A DNA stretch of 12,606 bases from an uncultured Porphyromonas sp. (GCA_943912835.1 CALTVJ010000053.1:1-12606); one strand, 5' to 3'. Numbered from the stretch's first letter, positions 1 through 6,608 are shown. Made by a program: numbers and translations. Notes: a model not told the origin generated them from the letters alone.

Positions 1-5
1 GATGA

Positions 6-26
6 GAGACTATTGTATAATGCGGC
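6..26 (+). repeat. Copy 1 of a 21-nt dispersed repeat
   Basis: This 21-nt stretch, starting GAGACTATTG and ending GCGGC, matches 1435-1455 at 19 of 21 positions in the same orientation. The two copies sit just outside the two ends of the rpsF-rpsR-rplI operon, about 1.43 kb apart, and neither lies in a gene. It is probably a member of a short intergenic repeat family. No transposase or terminal inverted repeat is visible near it. Confidence 0.6.
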
Positions 27-49
27 GGCATCCCCCCCTTCCACACGCA

Positions 50-102
50 AACAAAAACAAGATAGGCTGTGAGAGAAACTCACAGCCTATCTTGTTTTTG
101 TT
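50..102 (-). terminator. Intrinsic terminator of the rpsF-rpsR-rplI operon, probably bidirectional
   Basis: A perfect 24-bp inverted repeat (50-73 with 79-102) has a 5-nt loop (74-78). The inner part is GC-rich (GGCTGTGAG/CTCACAGCC). The outer part is A-rich on one side and T-rich on the other, so either strand's RNA would have a hairpin followed by a U-rich run. It lies 13 bp past the rplI stop codon, where a terminator for the leftward operon is expected. The symmetry suggests it could also stop rightward transcription entering from outside the window. Confidence 0.92.
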
Positions 103-115
103 GATTAGTCAGCTA

Positions 116-592
116 TTACTCAGCGTCCTTAGTTTCTTCTGCCTTAGGAGCAGACTCGCTTACCACTTCAAAAGGAAGCTCTACTGCCACTTCCTTGTGG
201 AAACGTACGATAGCTACATGGCTACCAAGCGTCTTAACACCCTTCACAGCGATAATCTTGCGGTCGATTTCGTGACCTAACTTAGCCAACTCTTCTGCAA
301 TCTGGATGTTTGTTACAGAGCCATAGATAGCGTCTGCTGCTCCAGTCTTCACTGCGATAACGAGTTTCACACCCTCGAGCTTAGCTGCCTTAGCCTCTGC
401 CTCTGCCTTGATAGCAGCGAGCTTGTGAGCACGTTGCTTAAGATTTTCGGCAAGCACTTTCTTAGCACTTTCTGTAGCTAGGATAGCTTTTCCCGTTGGG
501 ATTAGAAAGTTACGACCGTAGCCGTTTTTTACCGTTACTACGTCATCTTTGTACCCAAGACCGAGTACATCTTCTTTCAAAATAATTTCCAT
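116..592 (-). CDS. rplI: 50S ribosomal protein L9 (bL9)
   Basis: This gene encodes the 158-residue large-subunit protein bL9, which binds 23S rRNA near the base of the L1 stalk and helps keep reading frame. The N-terminal rRNA-binding domain is clear: the start MEIILKEDVLGLG, then a GYGRNFLIP segment around residues 24-32. A long charged alanine/lysine helix follows (about residues 40-75), and then the C-terminal globular domain. The tail is short and acidic (KAEETKDAE). It is the third gene of the operon, 28 nt after rpsR. It has the only good Shine-Dalgarno sequence in the window, so it may be translated partly independently of the genes before it. Confidence 0.98.
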   Translation of the reverse strand: MEIILKEDVLGLGYKDDVVTVKNGYGRNFLIPTGKAILATESAKKVLAENLKQRAHKLAAIKAEAEAKAAKLEGVKLVIAVKTGAADAIYGSVTNIQIAEELAKLGHEIDRKIIAVKGVKTLGSHVAIVRFHKEVAVELPFEVVSESAPKAEETKDAE

Positions 593-603
593 GATTTATT
601 CTG

Positions 604-611
604 TCTCCTTT
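604..611 (-). promoter_or_regulatory. Shine-Dalgarno site for rplI
   Basis: On the minus strand this reads AAAGGAGA and ends 11 nt before the rplI ATG. It matches the classical anti-Shine-Dalgarno core. I see nothing comparable before the other ten genes, which fits the known rarity of SD use in Bacteroidota. It lies in the 28-nt gap between rpsR and rplI. Confidence 0.7.
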
Positions 612-620
612 GGGATTGTA

Positions 621-890
621 TTACTTAGTCATATTGTCTGTTACGTAGGGTAGGAGGGCAAGGTGACGAGCACGCTTCACAGCCTGAGCTACACGACGTT
701 GGAACTTGAGTGAAGTACCAGTGATACGACGAGGAAGAATTTTACCTTGCTCGTTGAGGAACTTCTTAAGGAAGTCAGCATCTTTGTAGTCTACATACTT
801 GATACCGAGCTTCTTGAAACGACAATACTTTTTCTTATTCTTGTCTACCGATAGTGGAGTGAGGTAGCGAATTTCTGATGTTGCTGCCAT
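621..890 (-). CDS. rpsR: 30S ribosomal protein S18 (bS18)
   Basis: This 89-residue protein is bS18, which forms a heterodimer with bS6 on the platform of the small subunit. The family core is plain: KKYCRFKK near residues 20-27, YKDADFLKKFLNEQGKILPR at about residues 35-54, then an arginine-rich TGTSLKFQRRVAQAVKRARHLALLPY segment that contacts 16S rRNA. It begins 3 nt after the rpsF stop, so translation is probably coupled; no SD is seen. In Bacteroidota ribosomes bS18, bS6 and bS21 are known to form the pocket that hides the 16S anti-SD tail. This gene is therefore relevant to the scarcity of SD sites here. Confidence 0.98.
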   Translation of the reverse strand: MAATSEIRYLTPLSVDKNKKKYCRFKKLGIKYVDYKDADFLKKFLNEQGKILPRRITGTSLKFQRRVAQAVKRARHLALLPYVTDNMTK

Positions 891-893
891 GGC

Positions 894-1238
894 TTAGTTT
901 GCGTTTGATTGAGACTTACGATTTCTTCTCTTCACAGCATACTCTGCTGCGAACTTATCCTGACGGAATGATAGGAAGCGCAATACTGCTTCGTCACGAC
1001 GGAAAGCAGTCTCAAGGACAGCAATCACTTCAGGATTAGCCTTAAACTCTACCAAGTTGTAGAAGCCTGTAGACTTCTTTTGGATGGGGTAGGCAAGTTT
1101 CTTAAGACCCCAATTCTCGTGGTTCACGATTTCTGCACCGTTAGATTGCAGTACACCGATGAACTTTTCTACCGCTTCCTTCATCTGAGCTTCAGACAAA
1201 ACGGGAGTAAGGATGAAAACGGTTTCGTAATTGTTCAT
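894..1238 (-). CDS. rpsF: 30S ribosomal protein S6 (bS6)
   Basis: This 114-residue protein is bS6, the partner of bS18 on the 30S platform. It shows the ferredoxin-like S6 pattern: MNNYETVFILTPVLSE at the start, ENWGLKKLAYPIQKKSTGFYNLVEF in the middle (about residues 42-66), and FRRDEAVLRFLSFRQD near residues 79-94, then a basic tail (KRRNRKSQSNAN). It is the first gene of the operon rpsF-rpsR-rplI. There is no ssb or primosome gene between rpsF and rpsR, unlike the arrangement in many other phyla. A consensus promoter lies about 43 nt upstream of the start, and no SD sequence is visible. Confidence 0.98.
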   Translation of the reverse strand: MNNYETVFILTPVLSEAQMKEAVEKFIGVLQSNGAEIVNHENWGLKKLAYPIQKKSTGFYNLVEFKANPEVIAVLETAFRRDEAVLRFLSFRQDKFAAEYAVKRRNRKSQSNAN

Positions 1239-1280
1239 AACTCGTTTAACTTAAATACTTATTTATTCAAATATCGGCGA

Positions 1281-1311
1281 CAAAGATACGAAAATTTGCC
1301 CAACCTCACAA
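1281..1311 (-). promoter_or_regulatory. Promoter of the rpsF operon
   Basis: On the minus strand a TATCTTTG -7 element (1288 to 1281) lies 20 nt downstream of a TTG -33 element (1311 to 1309). This is the Bacteroidota housekeeping sigma factor pattern (TTTG/TTG, about 19-21 nt, TAnnTTTG). Transcription should start near 1274-1277, giving a leader of roughly 37 nt to the rpsF start. Confidence 0.82.
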
Positions 1312-1380
1312 GTGACTCTAACAAGATACTGACGACCAAATATCAGACCCTTTATCGTCTCGGTTAATCAACAGTCGGGC

Positions 1381-1426
1381 TTCTACCGAGAAGACAACAG
1401 GCCTTCTACCGAATGGACATATGTCG
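1381..1426 (+). repeat. Two degenerate 23-nt direct repeats
   Basis: Units 1381-1403 and 1404-1426 both begin TTCTACCGA and share GACA at the same offset; about 15 of 23 positions agree. A weaker third unit may begin at 1428 with TTCAACGGA, which then runs into the 21-nt repeat copy. This looks like a decayed tandem array in the intergenic region. It carries no coding signal. Confidence 0.5.
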
Positions 1427-1434
1427 ATTCAACG

Positions 1435-1455
1435 GAGACTATTGCATAATACGGC
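1435..1455 (+). repeat. Copy 2 of a 21-nt dispersed repeat
   Basis: This copy matches 6-26 with two substitutions (C for T, A for G), in the same orientation. It lies immediately after the degenerate 23-nt repeats, suggesting that the element is the end of a longer intergenic repeat of which only this part survives at the other site. Confidence 0.6.
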
Positions 1456-1560
1456 ACTCGCTTCGTTATTTTCAACATTTGGGCTTGGTCATTTACAAAA
1501 GTAAACTCCCTGCGCCCTCAGTCTCAATGCCTTGCGATTACTGCATTCTGCAAAATCTCT

Positions 1561-1589
1561 CAAAATGCCAAGTTAAACTTGTCATTTTG
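1561..1589. promoter_or_regulatory. 29-bp near-perfect palindrome upstream of dacB
   Basis: Arms 1561-1574 and 1576-1589 pair around a single central A at 1575. Thirteen of 14 pairs match and only 1568/1582 does not. The core is AAGTT-A-AACTT, flanked by CAAAATG and CATTTTG. It sits about 28 bp upstream of the dacB -33 element, a plausible place for a dimeric regulator, but no T-run follows to make it a typical terminator. It could instead be an end of a repeat element. The symmetry is seen directly; the role is inferred. Confidence 0.5.
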
Positions 1590-1616
1590 TAACCCGTCGG
1601 GCGGTCTCCATAAGCC

Positions 1617-1646
1617 TTGCTACCCACCTCATTTGACTTATCTTTG
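1617..1646 (+). promoter_or_regulatory. Promoter of dacB, close to the start codon
   Basis: TTG (1617-1619), a 19-nt spacer and TATCTTTG (1639-1646) fit the Bacteroidota consensus exactly. Transcription would begin near 1651-1654, and the chosen start codon is at 1654. The message would therefore be leaderless or have only a few leading bases, unless translation starts at the second ATG (1663). Confidence 0.75.
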
Positions 1647-1653
1647 TCTTCGT

Positions 1654-2880
1654 ATGAAAAAGATGATAACTATCGCTTGCACTTTTTGCGCAAGCTTACT
1701 ACTACAAGCACAAGCCCCCTATACCAATAACATCTCTGCTATGCTACAAGATGCTGAGCAACGTAGTTCTGCACGAGTGGGGCTTAGCCTCGTAAGGCTC
1801 TCAGACAAAAAAGTCCTATACAACTACAATAGCTACGATAGCTTTGTCCCTGCCTCTGTCGTAAAAATCCTCTCTACAGGGGCAAGCCTCGATCGTTTGG
1901 GGCGTCGCTATCGTTACGCCACCGATGTATATGTTGTAGGGGAAATTAAAGCAGATACATTACACGGTTCACTACTTATCAAAGGGAGTGGTGATCCCTC
2001 CCTAGCTTCGTCTTTGCTCGATGGCGAAGCCTACCGCTTCTCTAATGGACTACGACAAGCCTTACGAGAGAGGGGGATCAAATCCATCAGCGGAAGCATA
2101 TATATAGATGCCTCACTACCAACTCAGCTCGGAGCCATAAGTTCATGGGAAAAAGAAGATATAACCAAGCCCTATGGCACTGGACTTTATGGACTCAATT
2201 ATCGGGATAACCGACTAGGAGAACGCGCCAACAGCAATCCCGCACAGAGCTTCGCCCAAGATTTGGAGCAAAGCCTAAGCTATGCTGGCATCTCGCTGGG
2301 CAAATCTCCTATCGTCAGTTACGATGGCTACGAAACGGAGGGCGTTTTATTATATAGCCATTACTCACAAAATTTGGAGCAACTAGCTCAAACGACCAAC
2401 CACCGTAGTGTCAACCTTTTTGCCGAAGGGATAGGACGCATCCTTGAGCCAGAGCAGGAAAGAGGGATAGCTCTAAGTCGCTATTGGCAAAAGCGATTGA
2501 ATCTAAACTCATCTCAACTCAGCCTTGCCGATGGCTCGGGGTTAAGTCGTGCCAATCGGCTCTCTGCACACGCCCTAGCGCAAGCCTTGGTTGTCCTCTT
2601 TGGTGGCGAAAAGCCCGAAGATGGGCTTCTACTCCAATCCCTCCCCAGACTAGGCTATGAAGGAACTTTGAGGATCTTAATGCCCTATACCAATCTACAA
2701 GCTTATCTAAAGAGTGGGACTATGCGACGTGTATGCACCTACGCAGGCTATGTCTACTATGGAGGAGAATGGTATGCATTAGCTTATCTAACGAATGACT
2801 TCAAATCAGCAAGAGAGGCTCGTGGTGTCTTATCAGCCCTATTAGAGGAGGTTTTCCCCACGCCAAATTACAATTCCTAA
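1654..2880 (+). CDS. dacB: D-alanyl-D-alanine carboxypeptidase/endopeptidase, PBP4 (DacB) family
   Basis: This is a peptidase family S13 enzyme of the periplasm that trims D-Ala from, or cuts cross-links in, peptidoglycan. The 408-residue protein starts with a signal peptide (MKKMITIACTFCASLLL, cleavage near residue 20). All three penicillin-binding motifs are present: SVVK (nucleophile Ser68, Lys71), SVN (252-254) and KSG (353-355). Family segments GSGDPS and LADGSGLSRANRLS also occur. It is shorter than the 477-residue E. coli DacB, consistent with smaller inserted domains. The frame is open upstream to 1579, but that part would precede the signal peptide and include the promoter, so 1654 is preferred. 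It appears to be monocistronic: frdC has its own promoter 112 bp downstream. Confidence 0.94.
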   Translation: MKKMITIACTFCASLLLQAQAPYTNNISAMLQDAEQRSSARVGLSLVRLSDKKVLYNYNSYDSFVPASVVKILSTGASLDRLGRRYRYATDVYVVGEIKADTLHGSLLIKGSGDPSLASSLLDGEAYRFSNGLRQALRERGIKSISGSIYIDASLPTQLGAISSWEKEDITKPYGTGLYGLNYRDNRLGERANSNPAQSFAQDLEQSLSYAGISLGKSPIVSYDGYETEGVLLYSHYSQNLEQLAQTTNHRSVNLFAEGIGRILEPEQERGIALSRYWQKRLNLNSSQLSLADGSGLSRANRLSAHALAQALVVLFGGEKPEDGLLLQSLPRLGYEGTLRILMPYTNLQAYLKSGTMRRVCTYAGYVYYGGEWYALAYLTNDFKSAREARGVLSALLEEVFPTPNYNS

Positions 2881-2972
2881 ACATCTAAAAACAAAGAACT
2901 TAAAACAACAAAATACCTACAAGTAGGGAGGTGATTTGAGTATATTCGTATTTTTTTCCTCAATAGTGGTGT

Positions 2973-2999
2973 TTTGTCAGAGTAAATACTATATCTTTG
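2973..2999 (+). promoter_or_regulatory. Promoter of frdC-frdA-frdB
   Basis: TATCTTTG (2992-2999) matches the Bacteroidota -7 element. The best upstream element is TTTG at 2973-2976, leaving only 15 nt between them, shorter than the usual 19-21. The -7 call is therefore firmer than the -33 call. A short spacer could mean that the promoter needs an activator. Transcription should begin near 3004-3007. Confidence 0.65.
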
Positions 3000-3004
3000 T
3001 AGCG

Positions 3005-3093
3005 AAATAAAAGGCACGACTTCCCAGCGAACTACTGGGTCGTAGGACTTGAAATAGGTTAGATAATATTATAACTTAATTATATAGTAATGT
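3005..3093 (+). promoter_or_regulatory. Roughly 90-nt leader of the fumarate reductase operon with a hairpin
   Basis: Between the inferred transcription start and the frdC ATG lies a long leader. Its first half can form a stem: CCCAG (3023-3027) with CTGGG (3035-3039), extended by ACGA (3016-3019) with TCGT (3040-3043) across a 3-nt bulge. The second half (about 3061-3090) is very A/T-rich and probably unstructured, which may help ribosome loading where no SD exists. I recognise no known riboswitch class. A regulatory role is inference. Confidence 0.4.
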
Positions 3094-3810
3094 ATGTCGT
3101 GGTTAGTTAAATCATCGATTGGTCGTAAGGTCGTAATGAGTGTTACAGGTCTTGCGCTTATCCTGTTCCTAACATTCCACATGTCTATGAACCTCGTTGC
3201 TCTATTCTCGGCTGAGGCTTATAACATGATTTGTGAATTCTTGGGAGCTAATTGGTATGCCCTAGTCGCTACTATGGGCTTGGCAGTTCTTTTCTTGGCG
3301 CATATCGTCTATGCGTTTATTCTTTTCTATCAGAATAAAAAAGCTAGAGGAACAGACGCCTATGCCGTACCTAATCGTCCTCGTGGTGTAGAGTGGGCTT
3401 CACAAAACATGCTTGCTCTCGGGGTAATTATCGTAGTAGGTCTTCTACTGCACATGTATCACTTCTGGGCTAAAATGCAATTGGTTGAGTTGCTCGGACA
3501 CCACTCATCAATTTTACCTAATGGCATGGAAGTATCAGCGACTGATGGGGCAGCACTCATACGCTACACGTTCAGCGACCCTATCAACGTCGTGCTTTAT
3601 CTCGTATGGTTCGTTGCTCTATGGTTCCACTTGACTCATGGTTTTTGGAGTGCACTCCATACCATCGGTTGGAACAACACAATTTGGCAACAACGCTTGG
3701 AGTCTATCTCTAAGGTTTTCACTACCCTTATTATGGCTGGTTTTGCTGCTGTAGTTATATTCTACTACCTTTTGCAGTTCTGCCCTGCAAGTAGCTGTAT
3801 GGTACCCTAA
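3094..3810 (+). CDS. frdC: Fumarate reductase/succinate dehydrogenase cytochrome b subunit
   Basis: This 238-residue integral membrane protein anchors the catalytic FrdAB dimer and passes electrons between menaquinone and the iron-sulfur subunit through haem b. About five membrane helices are visible: residues 13-38, 55-80, 104-127, 160-182 and 208-229. Histidines placed in or near helices (29, 70, 120, 123, 179, 182, 189) provide the four ligands needed for two haems, as in the di-haem type B enzymes of Wolinella and Bacillus. It is first in a C-A-B operon, 36 nt before frdA. No SD is seen. Whether the complex mainly reduces fumarate or oxidises succinate cannot be told from sequence; an anaerobic host favours fumarate reduction. 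The C-terminus has two cysteines (230, 235) of unknown meaning. Confidence 0.93.
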   Translation: MSWLVKSSIGRKVVMSVTGLALILFLTFHMSMNLVALFSAEAYNMICEFLGANWYALVATMGLAVLFLAHIVYAFILFYQNKKARGTDAYAVPNRPRGVEWASQNMLALGVIIVVGLLLHMYHFWAKMQLVELLGHHSSILPNGMEVSATDGAALIRYTFSDPINVVLYLVWFVALWFHLTHGFWSALHTIGWNNTIWQQRLESISKVFTTLIMAGFAAVVIFYYLLQFCPASSCMVP

Positions 3811-3846
3811 GCAAAACAGTGGTAAATCCTTAAATAGAAATTAAGT

Positions 3847-5790
3847 ATGGCACAGATAAACTCTAAAATACCTCAAGGACCACTCGCCGAAAAGTGGACT
3901 AACTATAAAAATCATCAAAAGCTCGTTAACCCTGCCAACAAACGTCGTCTCGATGTGATCGTAGTGGGTACGGGACTCGCAGGAGCCTCTGCAGCAGCTT
4001 CTCTTGGAGAAATGGGCTTCAATGTTCTAAACTTCTGTATTCAAGACTCTCCTCGTCGCGCACACTCTATCGCAGCCCAAGGAGGGATCAATGCAGCTAA
4101 GAACTATCAAAACGATGGCGATAGTGTCTATCGTCTATTCTATGACACAATCAAGGGTGGTGACTATCGTGCAAGAGAGGCTAACGTTTATCGTCTTGCA
4201 GAGGTAGCCAACGAAATCATTGACCAGTGCGTAGCTCAAGGTGTACCTTTCGCTCGTGAATATGGAGGTCTACTTGACAACCGTTCATTTGGTGGTGCTC
4301 AAGTATCTCGTACCTTCTATGCTCGTGGTCAAACCGGTCAGCAGTTGCTTCTAGGTGCTTACTCAGCTCTTAGCCGTCAAGTAGGCAAAGGCTCAGTGAA
4401 GCTCTACACGCGCTACGAGATGCTCGACGTTGTCATCATAGACGGACGCGCTAGAGGAATTATCGCTCGCAACCTCGTAACAGGTAAAATTGAGCGTTTC
4501 TCTGCACACGCAGTAGTTATCGGTACAGGTGGATATGGTAATGCCTTCTTCCTATCAACCAATGCTATGGCATCGAATGGCTCAGCAGCTATCCAAGCCT
4601 ACAAAAAGGGAGCTTACTTTGCAAACCCTTGTATGGCACAGATTCACCCAACGTGTATCCCTGTACACGGTGAGTTCCAGTCTAAGCTCACGCTGATGTC
4701 TGAGTCTCTCCGTAACGATGGACGCATCTGGGTACCTAAGAACATTGAGGATGCACGCAAGCTCCAACATGGTGAGATTAAGCCTACCGACATCAAGGAA
4801 GAAGACAGAGATTACTATTTGGAGCGTCGTTATCCAGCCTTCGGGAACCTCGTACCTCGTGACGTAGCTAGCCGTGCCGCCAAGGAGCGTTGCGATGCTG
4901 GTTATGGTGTAAATCATACAGGATTGGCAGTATACCTAGATTTCTCTAGTGCTATCCAACGATTAGGCAAGGACGTAGTAGAGGCTCGTTATGGTAACCT
5001 CTTCCAGATGTATGAGAAGATCACCAACGACAACCCTTATGAGACACCTATGCAGATCTATCCTGCCATCCACTACACTATGGGTGGTATCTGGGTAGAC
5101 TACGAGCTACAAACATCTATACCAGGGCTCTTCGCAATCGGTGAAGCTAACTTTAGCGACCATGGTGCTAACCGACTCGGAGCATCGGCACTAATGCAGG
5201 GACTTGCTGACGGATATTTCGTACTTCCTTACACAATCCAAAACTATCTATCAGACCAAATCCAAGTACCACGTTTCTCAACAGACCTACCAGAGTTTGA
5301 AGAAGCAGAGAAAGCAATCAAGAGCCGTATTGAGCGTCTAATGAGCATCAAGGGTAAGCAGAGTGTGGACAGTCTACACAAGAAACTTGGTTTAATCATG
5401 TGGGATTTCGTAGGTATGGGACGTGACGAGGCAGGATTGAAAAAAGCCATCGAAGCCATCAAGGAAATCAAACGTGAATTCTGGACAGATGTCTTTATCC
5501 CTGGTAAGGCTGATGACCTTAACGTAGAGCTAGAAAAAGCTCTTCGCCTTGCGGACTTTATCGAAATCGGTAATCTGATGGCTCGTGACGCCCTAGACCG
5601 CGAAGAAAGCTGTGGAGGACACTTCCGTCTTGAGCACCAAACAGAGGAGGGAGAAGCGATGCGTCACGATGACAAGTTCGCCTACGTATCTTGTTGGGAA
5701 TACCAAGGAGAGGATGCTGACCCTGTAATGCACAAAGAAGACTTGACTTACGAGTTTGTGGTACGTCAACAACGTAACTATAAGAACTAA
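3847..5790 (+). CDS. frdA: Fumarate reductase/succinate dehydrogenase flavoprotein subunit
   Basis: This is the catalytic subunit, 647 residues, which interconverts fumarate and succinate at a covalently bound FAD on the cytoplasmic face of the membrane. The FAD-binding dinucleotide motif VVGTGLAGASAA lies at residues 39-50. His73 in RAHSIAAQGG is the expected covalent FAD attachment site. Active-site residues are visible as HPT (His267), ESLR (Glu286, Arg289), the catalytic proton-shuttle Arg338 in VPRDVASR, His409 in HYTMGG and Arg443 in GANRLGAS. A second FAD contact is GLFAIGEANFSDHG. The length is normal for the Bacteroidota enzyme. Codon choice is strongly biased (CGT arginine, for example), consistent with high expression. 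It is co-transcribed with frdC and frdB. Confidence 0.97.
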   Translation: MAQINSKIPQGPLAEKWTNYKNHQKLVNPANKRRLDVIVVGTGLAGASAAASLGEMGFNVLNFCIQDSPRRAHSIAAQGGINAAKNYQNDGDSVYRLFYDTIKGGDYRAREANVYRLAEVANEIIDQCVAQGVPFAREYGGLLDNRSFGGAQVSRTFYARGQTGQQLLLGAYSALSRQVGKGSVKLYTRYEMLDVVIIDGRARGIIARNLVTGKIERFSAHAVVIGTGGYGNAFFLSTNAMASNGSAAIQAYKKGAYFANPCMAQIHPTCIPVHGEFQSKLTLMSESLRNDGRIWVPKNIEDARKLQHGEIKPTDIKEEDRDYYLERRYPAFGNLVPRDVASRAAKERCDAGYGVNHTGLAVYLDFSSAIQRLGKDVVEARYGNLFQMYEKITNDNPYETPMQIYPAIHYTMGGIWVDYELQTSIPGLFAIGEANFSDHGANRLGASALMQGLADGYFVLPYTIQNYLSDQIQVPRFSTDLPEFEEAEKAIKSRIERLMSIKGKQSVDSLHKKLGLIMWDFVGMGRDEAGLKKAIEAIKEIKREFWTDVFIPGKADDLNVELEKALRLADFIEIGNLMARDALDREESCGGHFRLEHQTEEGEAMRHDDKFAYVSCWEYQGEDADPVMHKEDLTYEFVVRQQRNYKN

Positions 5791-5809
5791 TCCCAAAGGC
5801 ACTAAAACA

Positions 5810-6586
5810 ATGAGTAAGAATATCAAGGTTGAAGATAAAAATATCAACATCAAGGTAAAAGTTTGGCGCCAAAGGGACGCACAGTCTAAGGGGGCGTTTG
5901 AAACTTATGAACTAGCCAACATCTCACAAGGGAGCTCATTCCTTGAGATGCTAGACATTCTCAACGAACAGCTTATCCGCTCGGGTAAAGAACCAGTGGT
6001 CTTTGACCACGACTGTCGTGAAGGTATCTGTGGTATGTGTTCACTCTACATCAATGGGCACCCACACGGGCCAGACGAAGGTATCACGACGTGTCAGCTA
6101 CATATGCGTCGCTTCAACGATGGTGACACGATCACAGTAGAGCCTTGGCGTTCGGCTGGTTTCCCTATTATCCGAGATTTGATGGTAGACCGCTCTGCTT
6201 ATGACAAAATCATACAAGCTGGTGGGTTCGTCTCGGTAAACACAGGAGGAGTACCAGATGCCAACGCTATTCCTATCCCCAAGGCAGATGCAGATATGGC
6301 TATGGACGCCGCAGCATGTATCGGTTGTGGTGCTTGTGCAGCTGCTTGTAAGAATGGTTCGGCTATGCTTTTCGTGGCAGCTAAGGTCAGCCAGCTAGCC
6401 CTACTCCCACAAGGAAGAGTTGAGGCTGCACGCCGTGCTAAAGCTATGGTTGCAAAGATGGACGAGCTTGGCTTTGGTAACTGTACAAACACACGTGCTT
6501 GTGAGGTTGAGTGTCCCAAAAACATCTCGGTAAGCAATATCGCACGTCTCAATAGAGAGTTCATCTCAGCTAAACTAAAAGACTAG
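5810..6586 (+). CDS. frdB: Fumarate reductase/succinate dehydrogenase iron-sulfur subunit
   Basis: This 258-residue subunit carries electrons between the haems of FrdC and the FAD of FrdA. The [2Fe-2S] ligands are Cys69, 74, 77 and 95 (CREGICGMC and a later TTCQ). The [4Fe-4S] cluster uses Cys170, 173 and 176 (CIGCGAC) plus Cys235. The [3Fe-4S] cluster uses Cys180, 225 and 231. All eleven cysteines are intact, so the wire is complete. The frame is open from 5756, overlapping frdA, but family alignment starts at MSKNIKVEDKNINIKVKV, so 5810 is chosen, 19 nt after the frdA stop. The gap contains AAAGG, at best a weak SD. A strong terminator follows. Confidence 0.96.
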   Translation: MSKNIKVEDKNINIKVKVWRQRDAQSKGAFETYELANISQGSSFLEMLDILNEQLIRSGKEPVVFDHDCREGICGMCSLYINGHPHGPDEGITTCQLHMRRFNDGDTITVEPWRSAGFPIIRDLMVDRSAYDKIIQAGGFVSVNTGGVPDANAIPIPKADADMAMDAAACIGCGACAAACKNGSAMLFVAAKVSQLALLPQGRVEAARRAKAMVAKMDELGFGNCTNTRACEVECPKNISVSNIARLNREFISAKLKD

Positions 6587-6608
6587 TGATATACTAAAAG
6601 CAAAGAAC

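Larger units (their letters stand above)
1239..1653. other. Divergent intergenic region between rpsF and dacB (415 bp, no gene)
   Basis: No convincing coding sequence lies here; the frames that stay open look like read-through of neighbours. Left to right it holds the rpsF leader and promoter (to 1311), a stretch with no recognisable signal (1312-1357), degenerate ~23-nt direct repeats (1381-1426), the second copy of the 21-nt repeat (1435-1455), about 100 nt with nothing clear, a 29-bp palindrome (1561-1589), a short CCCG-T-CGGG inverted repeat (1593-1601) and the dacB promoter (1617-1646). At over 400 bp it is the longest non-coding stretch in the window. Confidence 0.85.

Noticed and set aside
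32..38. Run of seven Cs as a phase-variation tract
   Set aside because: It is not in a gene or in a visible promoter spacer, and at seven bases it is not exceptional.
1239..1280. Possible bS6:bS18 autoregulatory RNA motif in the rpsF leader
   Set aside because: A CCG is present near the 5' end, but I cannot find the stem that should display it; the leader is mostly A/T-rich and unstructured.
1080..1367. Plus-strand open frame crossing the start of rpsF and its promoter
   Set aside because: It is antisense to rpsF and runs through the rpsF promoter, and its translation has no recognisable domain.
1579..1653. Upstream in-frame extension of dacB starting at 1579
   Set aside because: It would put 25 polar residues before a good signal peptide and would place the start codon upstream of the consensus promoter.
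2911..2957. Terminator after dacB
   Set aside because: There is a run of seven Ts (2951-2957) and a tiny CCTAC-AA-GTAGG hairpin, but they are 23 nt apart and no stable stem directly precedes the T-run.
3090..3110. Six-codon upstream frame (ATG at 3090) overlapping the frdC start
   Set aside because: It arises from overlapping ATGTATG in an A/T-rich leader and has no SD or other sign of use; too short to support.
4582..4917. Minus-strand open frame inside frdA, and similar ones at 5244-5471, 5558-5872 and 6199-6564
   Set aside because: They lie opposite strongly coding frdA/frdB sequence, show no family motif and have no promoter; they are shadows of biased codon use.
5756..5809. Longer frdB start overlapping the end of frdA
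   Set aside because: The extra 18 residues do not resemble the family N-terminus, and the ATG at 5810 fits the usual start.
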